Source of the DNA: Neisseriaceae bacterium TC5R-5
Lineage (GTDB): Bacteria > Pseudomonadota > Gammaproteobacteria > Burkholderiales > Chromobacteriaceae
Assembly (NCBI GenBank): GCA_020830965.2
Contig: JACCFC020000001.1
Span: 227,361-291,360, forward strand
DNA: 64,000 nt
Direction of reading: 5' to 3'
How positions within the stretch are numbered: the first letter of the stretch is position 1; each line of letters starts with the position of its first letter. Made by a program: the position numbers and the translations under genes. Below the pieces are notes generated by a model. That model did not search any database. It saw only the letters and a program-made list of their open reading frames with translations, and had not been told where the DNA came from. Below, piece after piece: positions 36,613 to 46,399 of the stretch.

Positions 36613-38697
36613 TTAGCCCTTGCTACCACCAATTACTGCAATTATACGAATGGATTTATTGTCTGGTATCTCATTATGTGAAATAACCCGTACTTGTGGC
36701 AGTGCCCGGCGTAAAAAACGGGCCAGCAGGGGGCGCAAACCCGGAGCAGTAAGCAGCACCGGATTGTAGCCTTGCACTTCTACCTGCTCGGTTTGCTGCG
36801 CGGCACTGGCCAGTAGATTCTCTGCCAAACCCGGCTCCAGGCCGCCGCCCGCCTTGGACTGCACGGCCTGCATTAAGACGTTTTCCAGCCCCGGTTCCAG
36901 CGTCATCAGTGCCAGCTCCTGCTCACCCGGGAATAGCTGCTGCACGATAACGCGGGATAAGGCGGTACGTACAATATTGGTTAATTCGTCTACATCCTGA
37001 GTAACCGCAATATGATCGGCCAGGGTTTCGATGATGGTACGAAAATCGCGAATATGAATGCCTTCGCTTAATAACTGCTGTAAGACTTTTTGCAGTACGC
37101 CAATGGACACCACCTTGGGTACTAGGTCTTCAATCAGTTTAGGCGATTCCTTAGCCTGGTGATCGATCAGCGCCTGTACTTCTTCGCGGCCCAGTAGTTC
37201 TGCAGCATGGGTTTGCAGCAGATTGGAAATATGCGTGGCGACCACCGTGCTGGAGTCTACTACGGTGTAGCCCAGACTTTGCGCTTCTTCGCGCCGGCCA
37301 GCTTCTATCCAGACGGCGGGCAGACCGAAGGCGGGATCGGTAGTGGGTGTGCCACCAAGCAGCTCGCGATCCACTCGACCGGGGTTGATGGCCAGATATT
37401 GACCGATAAAAGCCTCGCCATTGCCCAACTCGACACCCTTGAGCAAGATGCGGTAGGCATTGGGTTTGATTTCCAAATTATCGCGAATATGAACCGGTGG
37501 CACCAAAAAGCCCAATTCCTGTGCGATTTTCTTGCGGATGCCGCGAATACGCCGCAACAATTCGCCATCCTGAGTGCGATCCACCAGCGGAATCAGCCGG
37601 TAGCCCACTTCCATGCCCAATTGATCAACACGCTGTACATCGTCCCAACTGACCTCGCTGCTGGTCGGCTCTGCCGGGGGGGCAGTCTGTTCCTGTTGCT
37701 GAGTTTGCCGTGCCAGCGCTTTGGCTCGTCGCTCCAGCATGCGTCCCAGGCCAGCCAAAGCGCTGGCAATCAGCAGAAAGGAAAAGTGCGGCATGCTGGG
37801 GATCAAGCCAATCATACCAATCACCGCAGCGGTGATGTAGAGCACCTGCTGGTTGCTGAACAACTGACCGATGAACTGCTCCGACATATCCTTGTCGGTG
37901 CCCACTCGCGACACCACAATACCGGCGGCGGTGGAGATGATCAGGGCCGGAATCTGGGCGACCAGGCCATCGCCAATCGTCAGCAGCGTGTAGGTCTTGG
38001 CGGCGGTGCCAGCAGGCAGATCATGTTGCAACATGCCTACTATCAAGCCACCAACGATATTGATCACAATGATCATCACGCCAGCCATTGCATCGCCACG
38101 CACAAACTTGGAAGCACCATCCATCGCGCCGAAGAAGTTTGCTTCTTCGGCAATGGTTGAACGGCGGGTACGAGCCTCATCTTCGCCAATCAGGCCAGCA
38201 TTGAGGTCGGCATCAATCGCCATCTGCTTGCCCGGCATGGCATCCAGCGTGAAGCGGGCGCTCACCTCGGCGATACGGCCCGCACCTTTGGTAATTACAA
38301 CAAAATTGATAATGGTGATGATGACAAACACCACGATACCGATGGCGACATTGTCGCCAATCAGGAAGTGCGCAAATGATTCGATCACCTTGCCGGCTGC
38401 ATCCGGCCCGGAGTGACCTTCCAGCAAAATAACCCGGCTGGAGGCGACGTTCAGCGACAGCCGCAATAAAGTCGTCACCAGCAGTACTGAAGGGAAGGCC
38501 GAAAAATCCAGCGGCTTGCGCACATTTATCCCCACCAGCAGCACAATGACAGAGACGGCGATATTGAATGTGAAAAAGATGTCCAGCAATACCGGCGGCA
38601 ATGGCAAGACCATCATCGCCAGAATCAGAATAATCAGTACCGGTCCGGCCAGTTGTGCCAGTTTGAAGCGTTTTAATAAATTGAGGATAAAATCCAT
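36613..38697 (-). CDS. flhA: Flagellar type III export protein FlhA
   Basis: A 694-residue export-gate protein. About eight transmembrane helices lie in the first 330 residues, and the FHIPEP-family block between helices (KGAGRIAEVSARFTLDAMPGKQMAIDADLNAG) is complete. The C-terminal cytoplasmic domain docks chaperone-substrate complexes. The ATG at 38697 gives the standard N-terminus and length; the frame runs further upstream to a TTG but without support. Nearly adjacent to flhF (9 bases). Confidence 0.97.
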   Translation of the reverse strand: MDFILNLLKRFKLAQLAGPVLIILILAMMVLPLPPVLLDIFFTFNIAVSVIVLLVGINVRKPLDFSAFPSVLLVTTLLRLSLNVASSRVILLEGHSGPDAAGKVIESFAHFLIGDNVAIGIVVFVIITIINFVVITKGAGRIAEVSARFTLDAMPGKQMAIDADLNAGLIGEDEARTRRSTIAEEANFFGAMDGASKFVRGDAMAGVMIIVINIVGGLIVGMLQHDLPAGTAAKTYTLLTIGDGLVAQIPALIISTAAGIVVSRVGTDKDMSEQFIGQLFSNQQVLYITAAVIGMIGLIPSMPHFSFLLIASALAGLGRMLERRAKALARQTQQQEQTAPPAEPTSSEVSWDDVQRVDQLGMEVGYRLIPLVDRTQDGELLRRIRGIRKKIAQELGFLVPPVHIRDNLEIKPNAYRILLKGVELGNGEAFIGQYLAINPGRVDRELLGGTPTTDPAFGLPAVWIEAGRREEAQSLGYTVVDSSTVVATHISNLLQTHAAELLGREEVQALIDHQAKESPKLIEDLVPKVVSIGVLQKVLQQLLSEGIHIRDFRTIIETLADHIAVTQDVDELTNIVRTALSRVIVQQLFPGEQELALMTLEPGLENVLMQAVQSKAGGGLEPGLAENLLASAAQQTEQVEVQGYNPVLLTAPGLRPLLARFLRRALPQVRVISHNEIPDNKSIRIIAVIGGSKG

Positions 38698-38785
38698 GTG
38701 CGCTAAAGCGGGTAATGGCTGCGCAGTGCGCAATCGTGGGGTCGTAAAGATGGGTGCGATGGTTTGCTTGGTTGCTGAGTCATGT

Positions 38786-39964
38786 TCATGATACCTCCTC
38801 GCGCATACCCGCTAAATTTCTAGCCTGTTGACGCTTGCTATAGGGGTCAAGTTCCGCTGGAACCTCTAATTGGTCGGGGAAGGTGGGGGCTAGTCCACCA
38901 TTGGCTTCGTAGCTTTGCAACTGGAAAATATAGGCCAGAATCTGCGCGGCAGCGGCATAAAGGGGTGCTGGAATATCCTCTCCCAACTCAGCATGAAAAT
39001 ATAAGGCGCGGGCAAAACTGGGTGAGCGCATTACCGGAATTCGATGCTCGCTGCCGCTTTCAACGATTTTCTGTGCCAGTTTGAGTGAGCCCTTGGCGAC
39101 GATTTGTGGCGCGCCCATGCCGGCTTCGTATTTGAGTGCTACCGCGTAATGAGTCGGGTTGGTGACGATGACATTAGCACTGGGAATTTCCTGCATCATG
39201 CGTTTACGCGCGGCTTCCCGCTGCAGTTGGCGGATGCGTCCTTTCACCTCGGGGGAACCATCCGATTCTTTGTATTCCTGTTTGACTTCTTCCTTGGTCA
39301 TACGCAGTTTTTTGTGATAGCTCCATAGCTGATAAGGCACATCAATCACCACCAGCAGCAGCATGGCCGAGGTGACAACAAAAAAAGTGGTAATGATCAA
39401 ATCGGTCATCTTGCCGATACCGGCAATCAGCGGCATCGCAATCAGCCCGATAATCTCTTCGCGCTCTAACCAGATATACCAAGTGGCAATACCGCCAATC
39501 AGCATGCTTTTAAAAATGGCCTTGATTGCCTCAACTGCCGAATTGACCGAAAACAGCCGCTTGATGCCGGATAAGGGGTTCAGTTTGCTGAATTTGGGTT
39601 CTATCGCTTTGAACGTGAGGTTCCAGCCGCCTATCAACAGCGGAACGGCCAGCGCAATCAGCGCCAAGGCGCCAAAAAATGGTGCTAACTGCCACAAGGT
39701 AGCCGCCATTGTTTCCTTGAAACGCAAAATGGCGGGGTCGGGCGATTTCAGCGTGCTCTGATCAAAAGTGAGCAATTGACGCATGGTGGCGGCGAGGTGA
39801 TTGGCGATATTGCCGCCCAGAGTCATCAGCAAACTCACGCCAGCCATGGTGATGGCAAACGTGGATAGCTCACGCGAGCGCGGCACATTACCATCTTGCC
39901 GTGCCTGATCCAGTCGTTTACCGGTGGCCGCTTCTGTACGTTCTAGGTCGGAATCTTCAGCCAT
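38786..39964 (-). CDS. flhB: Flagellar type III export protein FlhB
   Basis: A 392-residue protein with the standard N-terminus (DLERTEAATGKRLDQARQDGNVPRSRE), four transmembrane helices and the autocleavage motif NPTH in IVTNPTHYAVALKYEAG near residue 270. Cleavage at N-PTH switches substrate specificity from rod-hook to filament proteins. It lies first in the minus-strand flagellar block and is divergent to argB. Confidence 0.97.
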   Translation of the reverse strand: MAEDSDLERTEAATGKRLDQARQDGNVPRSRELSTFAITMAGVSLLMTLGGNIANHLAATMRQLLTFDQSTLKSPDPAILRFKETMAATLWQLAPFFGALALIALAVPLLIGGWNLTFKAIEPKFSKLNPLSGIKRLFSVNSAVEAIKAIFKSMLIGGIATWYIWLEREEIIGLIAMPLIAGIGKMTDLIITTFFVVTSAMLLLVVIDVPYQLWSYHKKLRMTKEEVKQEYKESDGSPEVKGRIRQLQREAARKRMMQEIPSANVIVTNPTHYAVALKYEAGMGAPQIVAKGSLKLAQKIVESGSEHRIPVMRSPSFARALYFHAELGEDIPAPLYAAAAQILAYIFQLQSYEANGGLAPTFPDQLEVPAELDPYSKRQQARNLAGMREEVS

Positions 39965-40033
39965 GGCCTCTTATTACATGCGTTTGTCTTGGCGTTATAC
40001 CGAATGGTAGCCTAGCACGGGGTGTCGGGCTAG

Positions 40034-41065
<1,032 letters not shown>

Positions 41066-41189
41066 ACACATAGCTTGTTGGCAATGGAGTGTTGTGCATG
41101 GCTGATCTATAGTGCTGGTATAAAGGCCTGTTTCGCCACAGGGCCGCTTAGCGCTACAGTTGTTTCTACTGAATGAATGGGGGAGAGTT

Positions 41190-41621
41190 ATGCAAACCGT
41201 ACGACAGCTATTAGATAAGAAACCTAACCGTGCTCTGGTATTCATTACGCCCGATAATACGGTGTTGCAGGCTTTGGAGGTGATGGCCGCTAACGATGTG
41301 GGCGCGGTTTTGGTGATGGACTCAGGCGATATTGTCGGCGTGTTTTCCGAGCGGGATTATGCGCGGCGCGTGGTTCTCAAAGGCCGTACCTCGGCCGGTA
41401 CCCAAGTACGCGAGGTAATGACCAGCAAGGTGGTTTACGTGACGCCATTGCAGACGCTGGAAGAGTGTATGAGCCTGATGACAGAACGGCGTATCCGTCA
41501 CTTGCCGGTACTGGAAGATCAAATGGTGCAAGGTATTCTGTCGATTGGTGACTTGGTGTACGCCACGATAGAAGAGCAGAAACAAACGATTAATCACTTG
41601 GTCAGTTATATACACTCTTAA
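41190..41621 (+). CDS. CBS-domain protein
   Basis: A 143-residue protein consisting of two CBS motifs (a Bateman module): VLQALEVMAANDVGAVLVMD and TLEECMSLMTERRIRHLPVLE. It resembles stand-alone CBS proteins that bind adenosine nucleotides or NAD, role unknown. The ATG at 41190 has GGGGGAGAG upstream. It is followed by a strong terminator, which marks the edge of the peptide cluster. Confidence 0.9.
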   Translation: MQTVRQLLDKKPNRALVFITPDNTVLQALEVMAANDVGAVLVMDSGDIVGVFSERDYARRVVLKGRTSAGTQVREVMTSKVVYVTPLQTLEECMSLMTERRIRHLPVLEDQMVQGILSIGDLVYATIEEQKQTINHLVSYIHS

Positions 41622-41650
41622 GCGCTGATAAAGTTTAGTGGTTTTGATCG

Positions 41651-41678
41651 CAGCCGACGTTTTCGTCGGCTGTTTTTT
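41651..41678 (+). terminator. Rho-independent terminator
   Basis: CAGCCGAC and GTCGGCTG form a perfect 8-bp stem with a 6-base loop followed by TTTTTT, 30 bases after the CBS-protein gene. Confidence 0.9.
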
Positions 41679-41822
41679 AGTGGGATAGCTGCCGAGGCCA
41701 ATACGAGTTGTAGTCGCCCATCAATATAGCATTGGATATTTATTCATTGGCTTATTGTGGATATATTGCCCTCAATAATTCCCTCGTGCTTTATACGCGA
41801 ATATAGGCAATAGCATCCCAGA

Positions 41823-42482
41823 TTATTCTATTTGATGTCGATAGGGAGATTGCCAATGGCTATTCGGTAAGCTATTTAGCTGCTCTACTACTTGTTGCTT
41901 GAGTGACTCTGGGATAGAGGTGATAAAGCTATTAACACTGTAGCGGACACCAGAGGTGACTGGCGTGATCTCGTGTACCCAGAAACAATCGGCAGGCCAG
42001 ATTAATGCTTGTCCTTTGGCTAGTTTTAGGCGGCGTTCTCCGTTGAAGAATACAAACTCTCCTCCCTGATAATCGTCATTCAGTGCCAATGTGCAGCTAG
42101 CTAATGTAAAAACATCCCAGTCAGTATGTGGGTGTATTTTGGCCCCTACATCATATCGAAGTACGCGATAATCATGCGAATATCTTAAGCATTGCCTAAG
42201 TAATTTGGTATTGAATTTTTTCTGTACCTCCAGGTGTTCTAGCCAGAGATGTAATATCTTTTTTGTTCTGGAGTGAATTATTTTGAAAGCAGTAGACTCA
42301 GGCTTCAATGATGTTGCTATGAAAGTTGACTGTGTCGACTGACCCGTTGCTGCATGAGCGGATGATTCGTAATATGCCTCTGTGCTATGTTCCCGTGTTT
42401 TGGTTGCTTCGATCACCTGATGGCATTCCTGTGAACTGATAGCGTTCGGGATAATCTGTAGTAAGTCAAAAAGATCTGACAC
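41823..42482 (-). CDS. 2OG-Fe(II) oxygenase (prolyl 4-hydroxylase-like)
   Basis: A 219-residue protein of the P4Hc superfamily. The iron ligands are visible: His119 and Asp121 in HPHTDWD, and His170 in WVHEITPV. SGVRYSVNSF carries the Arg expected to bind 2-oxoglutarate. The sequence before the first His, YRVLRYDVGAKI, is also typical. Members hydroxylate Pro, Lys, Asn or free amino acids. GTG start with AAGGAG six bases upstream. It is the last gene of the minus-strand peptide operon, 31 bases after the arginase-like gene, so it is probably a peptide-tailoring oxygenase here. The precursor peptide offers three Pro as well as Arg and Ile. The exact target is inference. Confidence 0.85.
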   Translation of the reverse strand: MSDLFDLLQIIPNAISSQECHQVIEATKTREHSTEAYYESSAHAATGQSTQSTFIATSLKPESTAFKIIHSRTKKILHLWLEHLEVQKKFNTKLLRQCLRYSHDYRVLRYDVGAKIHPHTDWDVFTLASCTLALNDDYQGGEFVFFNGERRLKLAKGQALIWPADCFWVHEITPVTSGVRYSVNSFITSIPESLKQQVVEQLNSLPNSHWQSPYRHQIE

Positions 42483-42513
42483 GTCAGTCTCCTTAAGAGA
42501 TTTATGAGATTAT

Positions 42514-43785
42514 TCATTGATTAGCTTCAGCAGGTTTGATGTACAACGTATTTCTGGCTACTTTGGCCCCGCGTCGATGAAATAAAAAGCGACTAATTAG
42601 CCTAGCGGCGATCGCCGCAGCGCCATGAGCGCCAGGTGAAGAGTCTCCGATTTCAACGAACTCAAGCCCAACCACATTGTAATTGGCGTAAAGTTGTTCG
42701 AAGCATGCTAATAGCGAGTAGTAACTCAGCCCTCCTAGTACTGGTGTGGCAGTTTCTGGACAGTCAACACCGGCAAGGACATCTACATCAAAACTGATAA
42801 ACCAGGGGAGATTCGGATCCATATTGCTCCACAGACGATGGTAACCCGTGGTTTCTGCTTCAAAAGCGGAAAGGGTCTGAATTTTTGGGTCTTGTATTGC
42901 CTGTAAATTCTCGGTTGGCTGGTAATATAAGTCGCGGATACCAATTTGCCAAATTGACTGCACATGTTGCATTTTGCGCACCCAATTCATAACATTCGCA
43001 TGATTCAGCTGCTCATCACAGGCTGCTCCGAGCGTATAGAGGTCGGTGTGGGCATCAAACTGAATGACGCCGAGACGTGAATAACGCTCCTGTAAAGCAG
43101 CAATGCTATAGAAGGCTAAAGCGTGATCCCCCCCTAACAAAAGAGGATAGGCACCTTGAGCTACTATTCTTTGACAGAGATAGGTTGTGCGTTCGCCAAT
43201 ATGGCTGGCATTGTCTGTTGTCGGCTGAAAACTGACATCACCTAAGTCATATAATCTTAATTGTTGGGAAGCTAAGTAATCAGCAAAGTCCAGATCCAGT
43301 AAATCACCTGGCAAAGCACTATCACCCAAGGGGTGGTGTAGCATTTGTCGCAATTGTGCGCGTACCCACCGACCGCCATTAGCTACAGAAATATTGTTAT
43401 TTATCGTGGTGCTAATTGGCGTATGTAGTAGCACCGCATCGTGTTCAACTAGCGTGTCTAAATCATAAGCTGTAATAGCCTGGCCTGCGGCTTGCATAGC
43501 GGGTAGGCAAATCCCACCGCTCAAAGCATCAAATGCTTGTGTTGGCAGCAGAAAGAAATACTTAATCAAAGCCTCAAATACTGCAGCCCCTAAATAGGCT
43601 ACCAATGCTTCCCCTGTCTGAGGTGCCCGGCTTTTTAGCGATTGTAGTTTAGTGACAAGATGTGACTTTGCCCGTAGCCGTTTTTTACCGAATGGCAAAC
43701 TGATTTCTAGCCGCTGATCTTGGGTTGGCATATAGCGTAAATGCGGGTGCAAGCTATATAGCTGTGTCAAGTTAGAGTGTTCCAT
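42514..43785 (-). CDS. Arginase-fold ureohydrolase, candidate peptide arginase
   Basis: A 423-residue protein. The C-terminal two-thirds are an arginase/agmatinase domain with all six manganese ligands: His221 (GGDH), Asp244, His246 and Asp248 (DAHTD), and Asp333 and Asp335 (SFDVDVL). The usual agmatinase block after the last motif is altered (AGVDCPETATPVLGG). About 150 N-terminal residues precede the ureohydrolase fold, which is far more than in metabolic arginases. Peptide arginases such as OspR convert arginines in RiPP precursors to ornithine. The Arg-rich precursor at the head of this operon makes the same role likely. The leader-binding role of the extension is a guess. A metabolic arginase is the alternative. 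Confidence 0.83.
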   Translation of the reverse strand: MEHSNLTQLYSLHPHLRYMPTQDQRLEISLPFGKKRLRAKSHLVTKLQSLKSRAPQTGEALVAYLGAAVFEALIKYFFLLPTQAFDALSGGICLPAMQAAGQAITAYDLDTLVEHDAVLLHTPISTTINNNISVANGGRWVRAQLRQMLHHPLGDSALPGDLLDLDFADYLASQQLRLYDLGDVSFQPTTDNASHIGERTTYLCQRIVAQGAYPLLLGGDHALAFYSIAALQERYSRLGVIQFDAHTDLYTLGAACDEQLNHANVMNWVRKMQHVQSIWQIGIRDLYYQPTENLQAIQDPKIQTLSAFEAETTGYHRLWSNMDPNLPWFISFDVDVLAGVDCPETATPVLGGLSYYSLLACFEQLYANYNVVGLEFVEIGDSSPGAHGAAAIAARLISRFLFHRRGAKVARNTLYIKPAEANQ

Positions 43786-43798
43786 CTGTACTATCCAC

Positions 43799-44515
43799 TT
43801 AAGTTATAAGCCAGGGCAATAGGTGCTCATGTCTTTCAAGGCGTATCATTTCCATAACCTGGGGCAATATGTCCGGAGTGGCAAAATTACGGGTAAGTCC
43901 AATGGTGGGGCCTATGTTGATGACTTCATGCCACCAAGCACTGGGAATCAATAATAAATCGCCCACTTGAATTTCATAAAATTGCCATTGATCCTGAATT
44001 TGTCGTAAAGATAGAACTTGCTTGGCCTGCTCGCGCTGCCATTGGTAATCCGTGCCAACTATTGCTGGCGGGTGCAGCGCTACACGTTTACAGCCTCTGA
44101 TAACAGCCAGCCATGCATGTGTTAAAAGAGTGTCATAATGTAACTGAGTACCTGATTGATCTGGACCTATAAATAACCAAAGTAAGGGTTTAAGTAGGTG
44201 CGAAGGAATTAGTTGCAATGCATCGTTTAAGGCCGCTGTTGGCTCTTGGAAATCTGCAAGCATGTCTGGAAAAGATTCAAAAAATCTCCAGCCGCTGGCA
44301 TATGGTTGGCAAACGGGTGAGTTTTCTATCAGCAAGTGCTGTATGTAATCATCCATTTGAATGACTTCTGATGATTCACCCGCTGAATCAGTCACTTCAA
44401 CAGTAACATTTGACATTTGTGCAAAGAAATCCCAACTCCAGCGTTGAAGAGCTGGCCAATTATGTGCAGCATTGCTTAACAGCATTGGCTGGTTTGGAAA
44501 AGTAGCCGATGGCAT
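43799..44515 (-). CDS. JmjC/cupin_8-type 2OG oxygenase
   Basis: A 238-residue cupin-like oxygenase of the JmjC hydroxylase class. The metal triad is His126 and Asp128 (QLHYDTLL) and His196 (WWHEVIN). The motif block GCKRVALHPP and the GDLLLIPSAWWHEV strand are characteristic of JMJD5/FIH-like proteins. Such enzymes hydroxylate Asn, Asp, His, Lys or Arg side chains of proteins using 2-oxoglutarate and Fe(II). A good ribosome binding site (AAGGA) precedes the ATG. It lies between the ABC exporter and the arginase-like gene of the peptide operon (13-base gap to the latter). It is shorter than, and only distantly related to, the two JmjC proteins upstream. Confidence 0.85.
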   Translation of the reverse strand: MPSATFPNQPMLLSNAAHNWPALQRWSWDFFAQMSNVTVEVTDSAGESSEVIQMDDYIQHLLIENSPVCQPYASGWRFFESFPDMLADFQEPTAALNDALQLIPSHLLKPLLWLFIGPDQSGTQLHYDTLLTHAWLAVIRGCKRVALHPPAIVGTDYQWQREQAKQVLSLRQIQDQWQFYEIQVGDLLLIPSAWWHEVINIGPTIGLTRNFATPDILPQVMEMIRLERHEHLLPWLIT

Positions 44516-44542
44516 TGGCCGTTCCTTAACAATGAAATTGAT

Positions 44543-46399
44543 TTATGTGATGCTGTTGACAAATCTTTCCTGCTGATCATTCCTTTGTAACTGCTGAAAC
44601 AGTGAGTTGTGCATGCTTAACTCTTCCGGACGTCCAATATCAACAATGCGACCTTTTTCCATAACTACTACCATATCAAATCCATTTAATGTGGATACCC
44701 GATGAGTAACTACAATCACCGTGCATTCAGCAAGGCTAATGAGGTGTTGCAAAATACTGGATTCAGAGATGGTGTCAACAGAGGAAGTGGCCTCGTCAAA
44801 AATTAACAGAGGAGCTTTTTTGAGTAAAGCACGAGCGATATTCAGACGTTGCCGTTCACCAGTGGAAAGTGTGGCCCCACGTTCGCCTATTTCAGTGAGC
44901 AAGCCTTTGGGCAGCTGTTGTATCAGAACCTGTGCCTGGGCATGATCCAGTGCTTGCCCTATCTGCTGCTCGTTAGCATCGTGCTGACCATAGACAAGAT
45001 TTTCCATAATGCTGCGGTTGAACAATAAGGCATTCTGTATCGCTTCACTTGATGAAGTGGCTAGGGTCTCTGGTGAGAGTTGCTCCATGGGTAAACCATG
45101 TAACTCGATAGTTCCACTGCTAGCCAGCAACTCTCCACGCAACAAAGCTAGCAGGCTTGATTTACCTGATCCCGAAGGGCCGACGATACCCACTTTACTG
45201 CCTGGCCAGATATCAAGATTGATGTCAAACAGTACGGGTGTAGTCTGGTAATAAGCATTGACATGACGGAAACCAATTTTCCCCGGTGCAGGGAGGGTGA
45301 TTGGCTCAGGATGCGTAGGCAGGTCAATATGAATTGTTGATAGTTCGCGTAGGCTTGCACGCAAGACTCCCAAGGCATCAAATAAATCGACAAAGTGAAA
45401 TGCCACCGACTCAAAATGCCACGATAGCGCAATAATCAAAGAGCAAACGGTGATCAGTTGATACAGAGCAAGGGAACCTGAACTGTATTGCTGAAGAGCA
45501 TAAAGAATAATAGAAATACCAAATAAACACTTATAGATAGTCTCAATGATTAATACAAAGACCCAATAGCTACGTACTTGACGACAAGCCAACAGATCTT
45601 TCTGCAACGCTTGACCAAACCTTCTGCGTTCTAGTTGCTGGGCACTAAAGCTACGGATTATGGGGATATTGGTAACAATTTCTGCCAGTCCGGCAATGGC
45701 TTTGGCATGAGCATCGCTTGCATCTTCAACAATATTCATGCCGGAATAAGCAAGATAGCTGGAGAGGAGTATTGCGGAAAGCATCCAGGTGGCAGATAGC
45801 AACGCCAGCTGCGATGACACACTCAGCAACATGATGCTTGTTAGGACGGCAACAGCGAGCAGTTTCACCACGGTATTACTGAGAGTTTCCACCACTGCGG
45901 GCAGGCTGGTAGAGGCAAGCTCAATACGCTCTACCAGATTGCCCACCGCATTGTTAGCGATATCTGGTGTATGTGCATACATAAGACGAGTGCTTAGGTG
46001 ATCTGTGACGGCGATACGTAGATTCTGACTCGAATACAGTCGGGCCAAACTCTGTAGGGTTTGTAGTAGCGGAGCCGTTAGCCAAAGAGTCATCAGCACT
46101 AGCAGTAGCTCGGTTACCTGTTCACTTCGTGCTGCCATTGCATATTCGGTGATAAGGCCCAGCATATAGGATTGTGTAACATTGCAAAATGTACCGACCA
46201 ATGTTGCCAATAGCATGCTGGCTGTGCTCCATGGTGCACTGGCGATCACCGCTGCCCAAAGGTAGGGCCATACCTGTTGGCCTGGATGAGCAAGCGGTAT
46301 AGGCTGAGGTTTGGCAAAGTCAAGTGTAGTCAAGCGGGCAGTGCTATATTGCCAAGCATATTGAAGCAAACGATTATTTTTGCTCAATTGACAGCCCAC
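44543..46399 (-). CDS. ABC exporter (fused permease and ATPase) of the peptide cluster
   Basis: A 618-residue half-transporter. Six transmembrane helices occupy about residues 45-340. The nucleotide-binding domain carries Walker A GPSGSGKSS (about 405), signature LSTGERQR (about 510), Walker B LLIFDEATSS (about 530) and the switch His in VVTHR. No C39 peptidase domain is present at the N-terminus, unlike many bacteriocin exporters, so it should not remove a leader itself. The GTG start lies 26 bases inside the upstream JmjC gene. Its place in the operon suggests it exports the modified peptide. Confidence 0.9.
   Translation of the reverse strand: MGCQLSKNNRLLQYAWQYSTARLTTLDFAKPQPIPLAHPGQQVWPYLWAAVIASAPWSTASMLLATLVGTFCNVTQSYMLGLITEYAMAARSEQVTELLLVLMTLWLTAPLLQTLQSLARLYSSQNLRIAVTDHLSTRLMYAHTPDIANNAVGNLVERIELASTSLPAVVETLSNTVVKLLAVAVLTSIMLLSVSSQLALLSATWMLSAILLSSYLAYSGMNIVEDASDAHAKAIAGLAEIVTNIPIIRSFSAQQLERRRFGQALQKDLLACRQVRSYWVFVLIIETIYKCLFGISIILYALQQYSSGSLALYQLITVCSLIIALSWHFESVAFHFVDLFDALGVLRASLRELSTIHIDLPTHPEPITLPAPGKIGFRHVNAYYQTTPVLFDINLDIWPGSKVGIVGPSGSGKSSLLALLRGELLASSGTIELHGLPMEQLSPETLATSSSEAIQNALLFNRSIMENLVYGQHDANEQQIGQALDHAQAQVLIQQLPKGLLTEIGERGATLSTGERQRLNIARALLKKAPLLIFDEATSSVDTISESSILQHLISLAECTVIVVTHRVSTLNGFDMVVVMEKGRIVDIGRPEELSMHNSLFQQLQRNDQQERFVNSIT

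Noticed and set aside
37207..38160. A 317-codon frame antisense to flhA
   Set aside because: It is His/Gln-rich as expected for the complement of flhA codons; flhA is intact and conserved.
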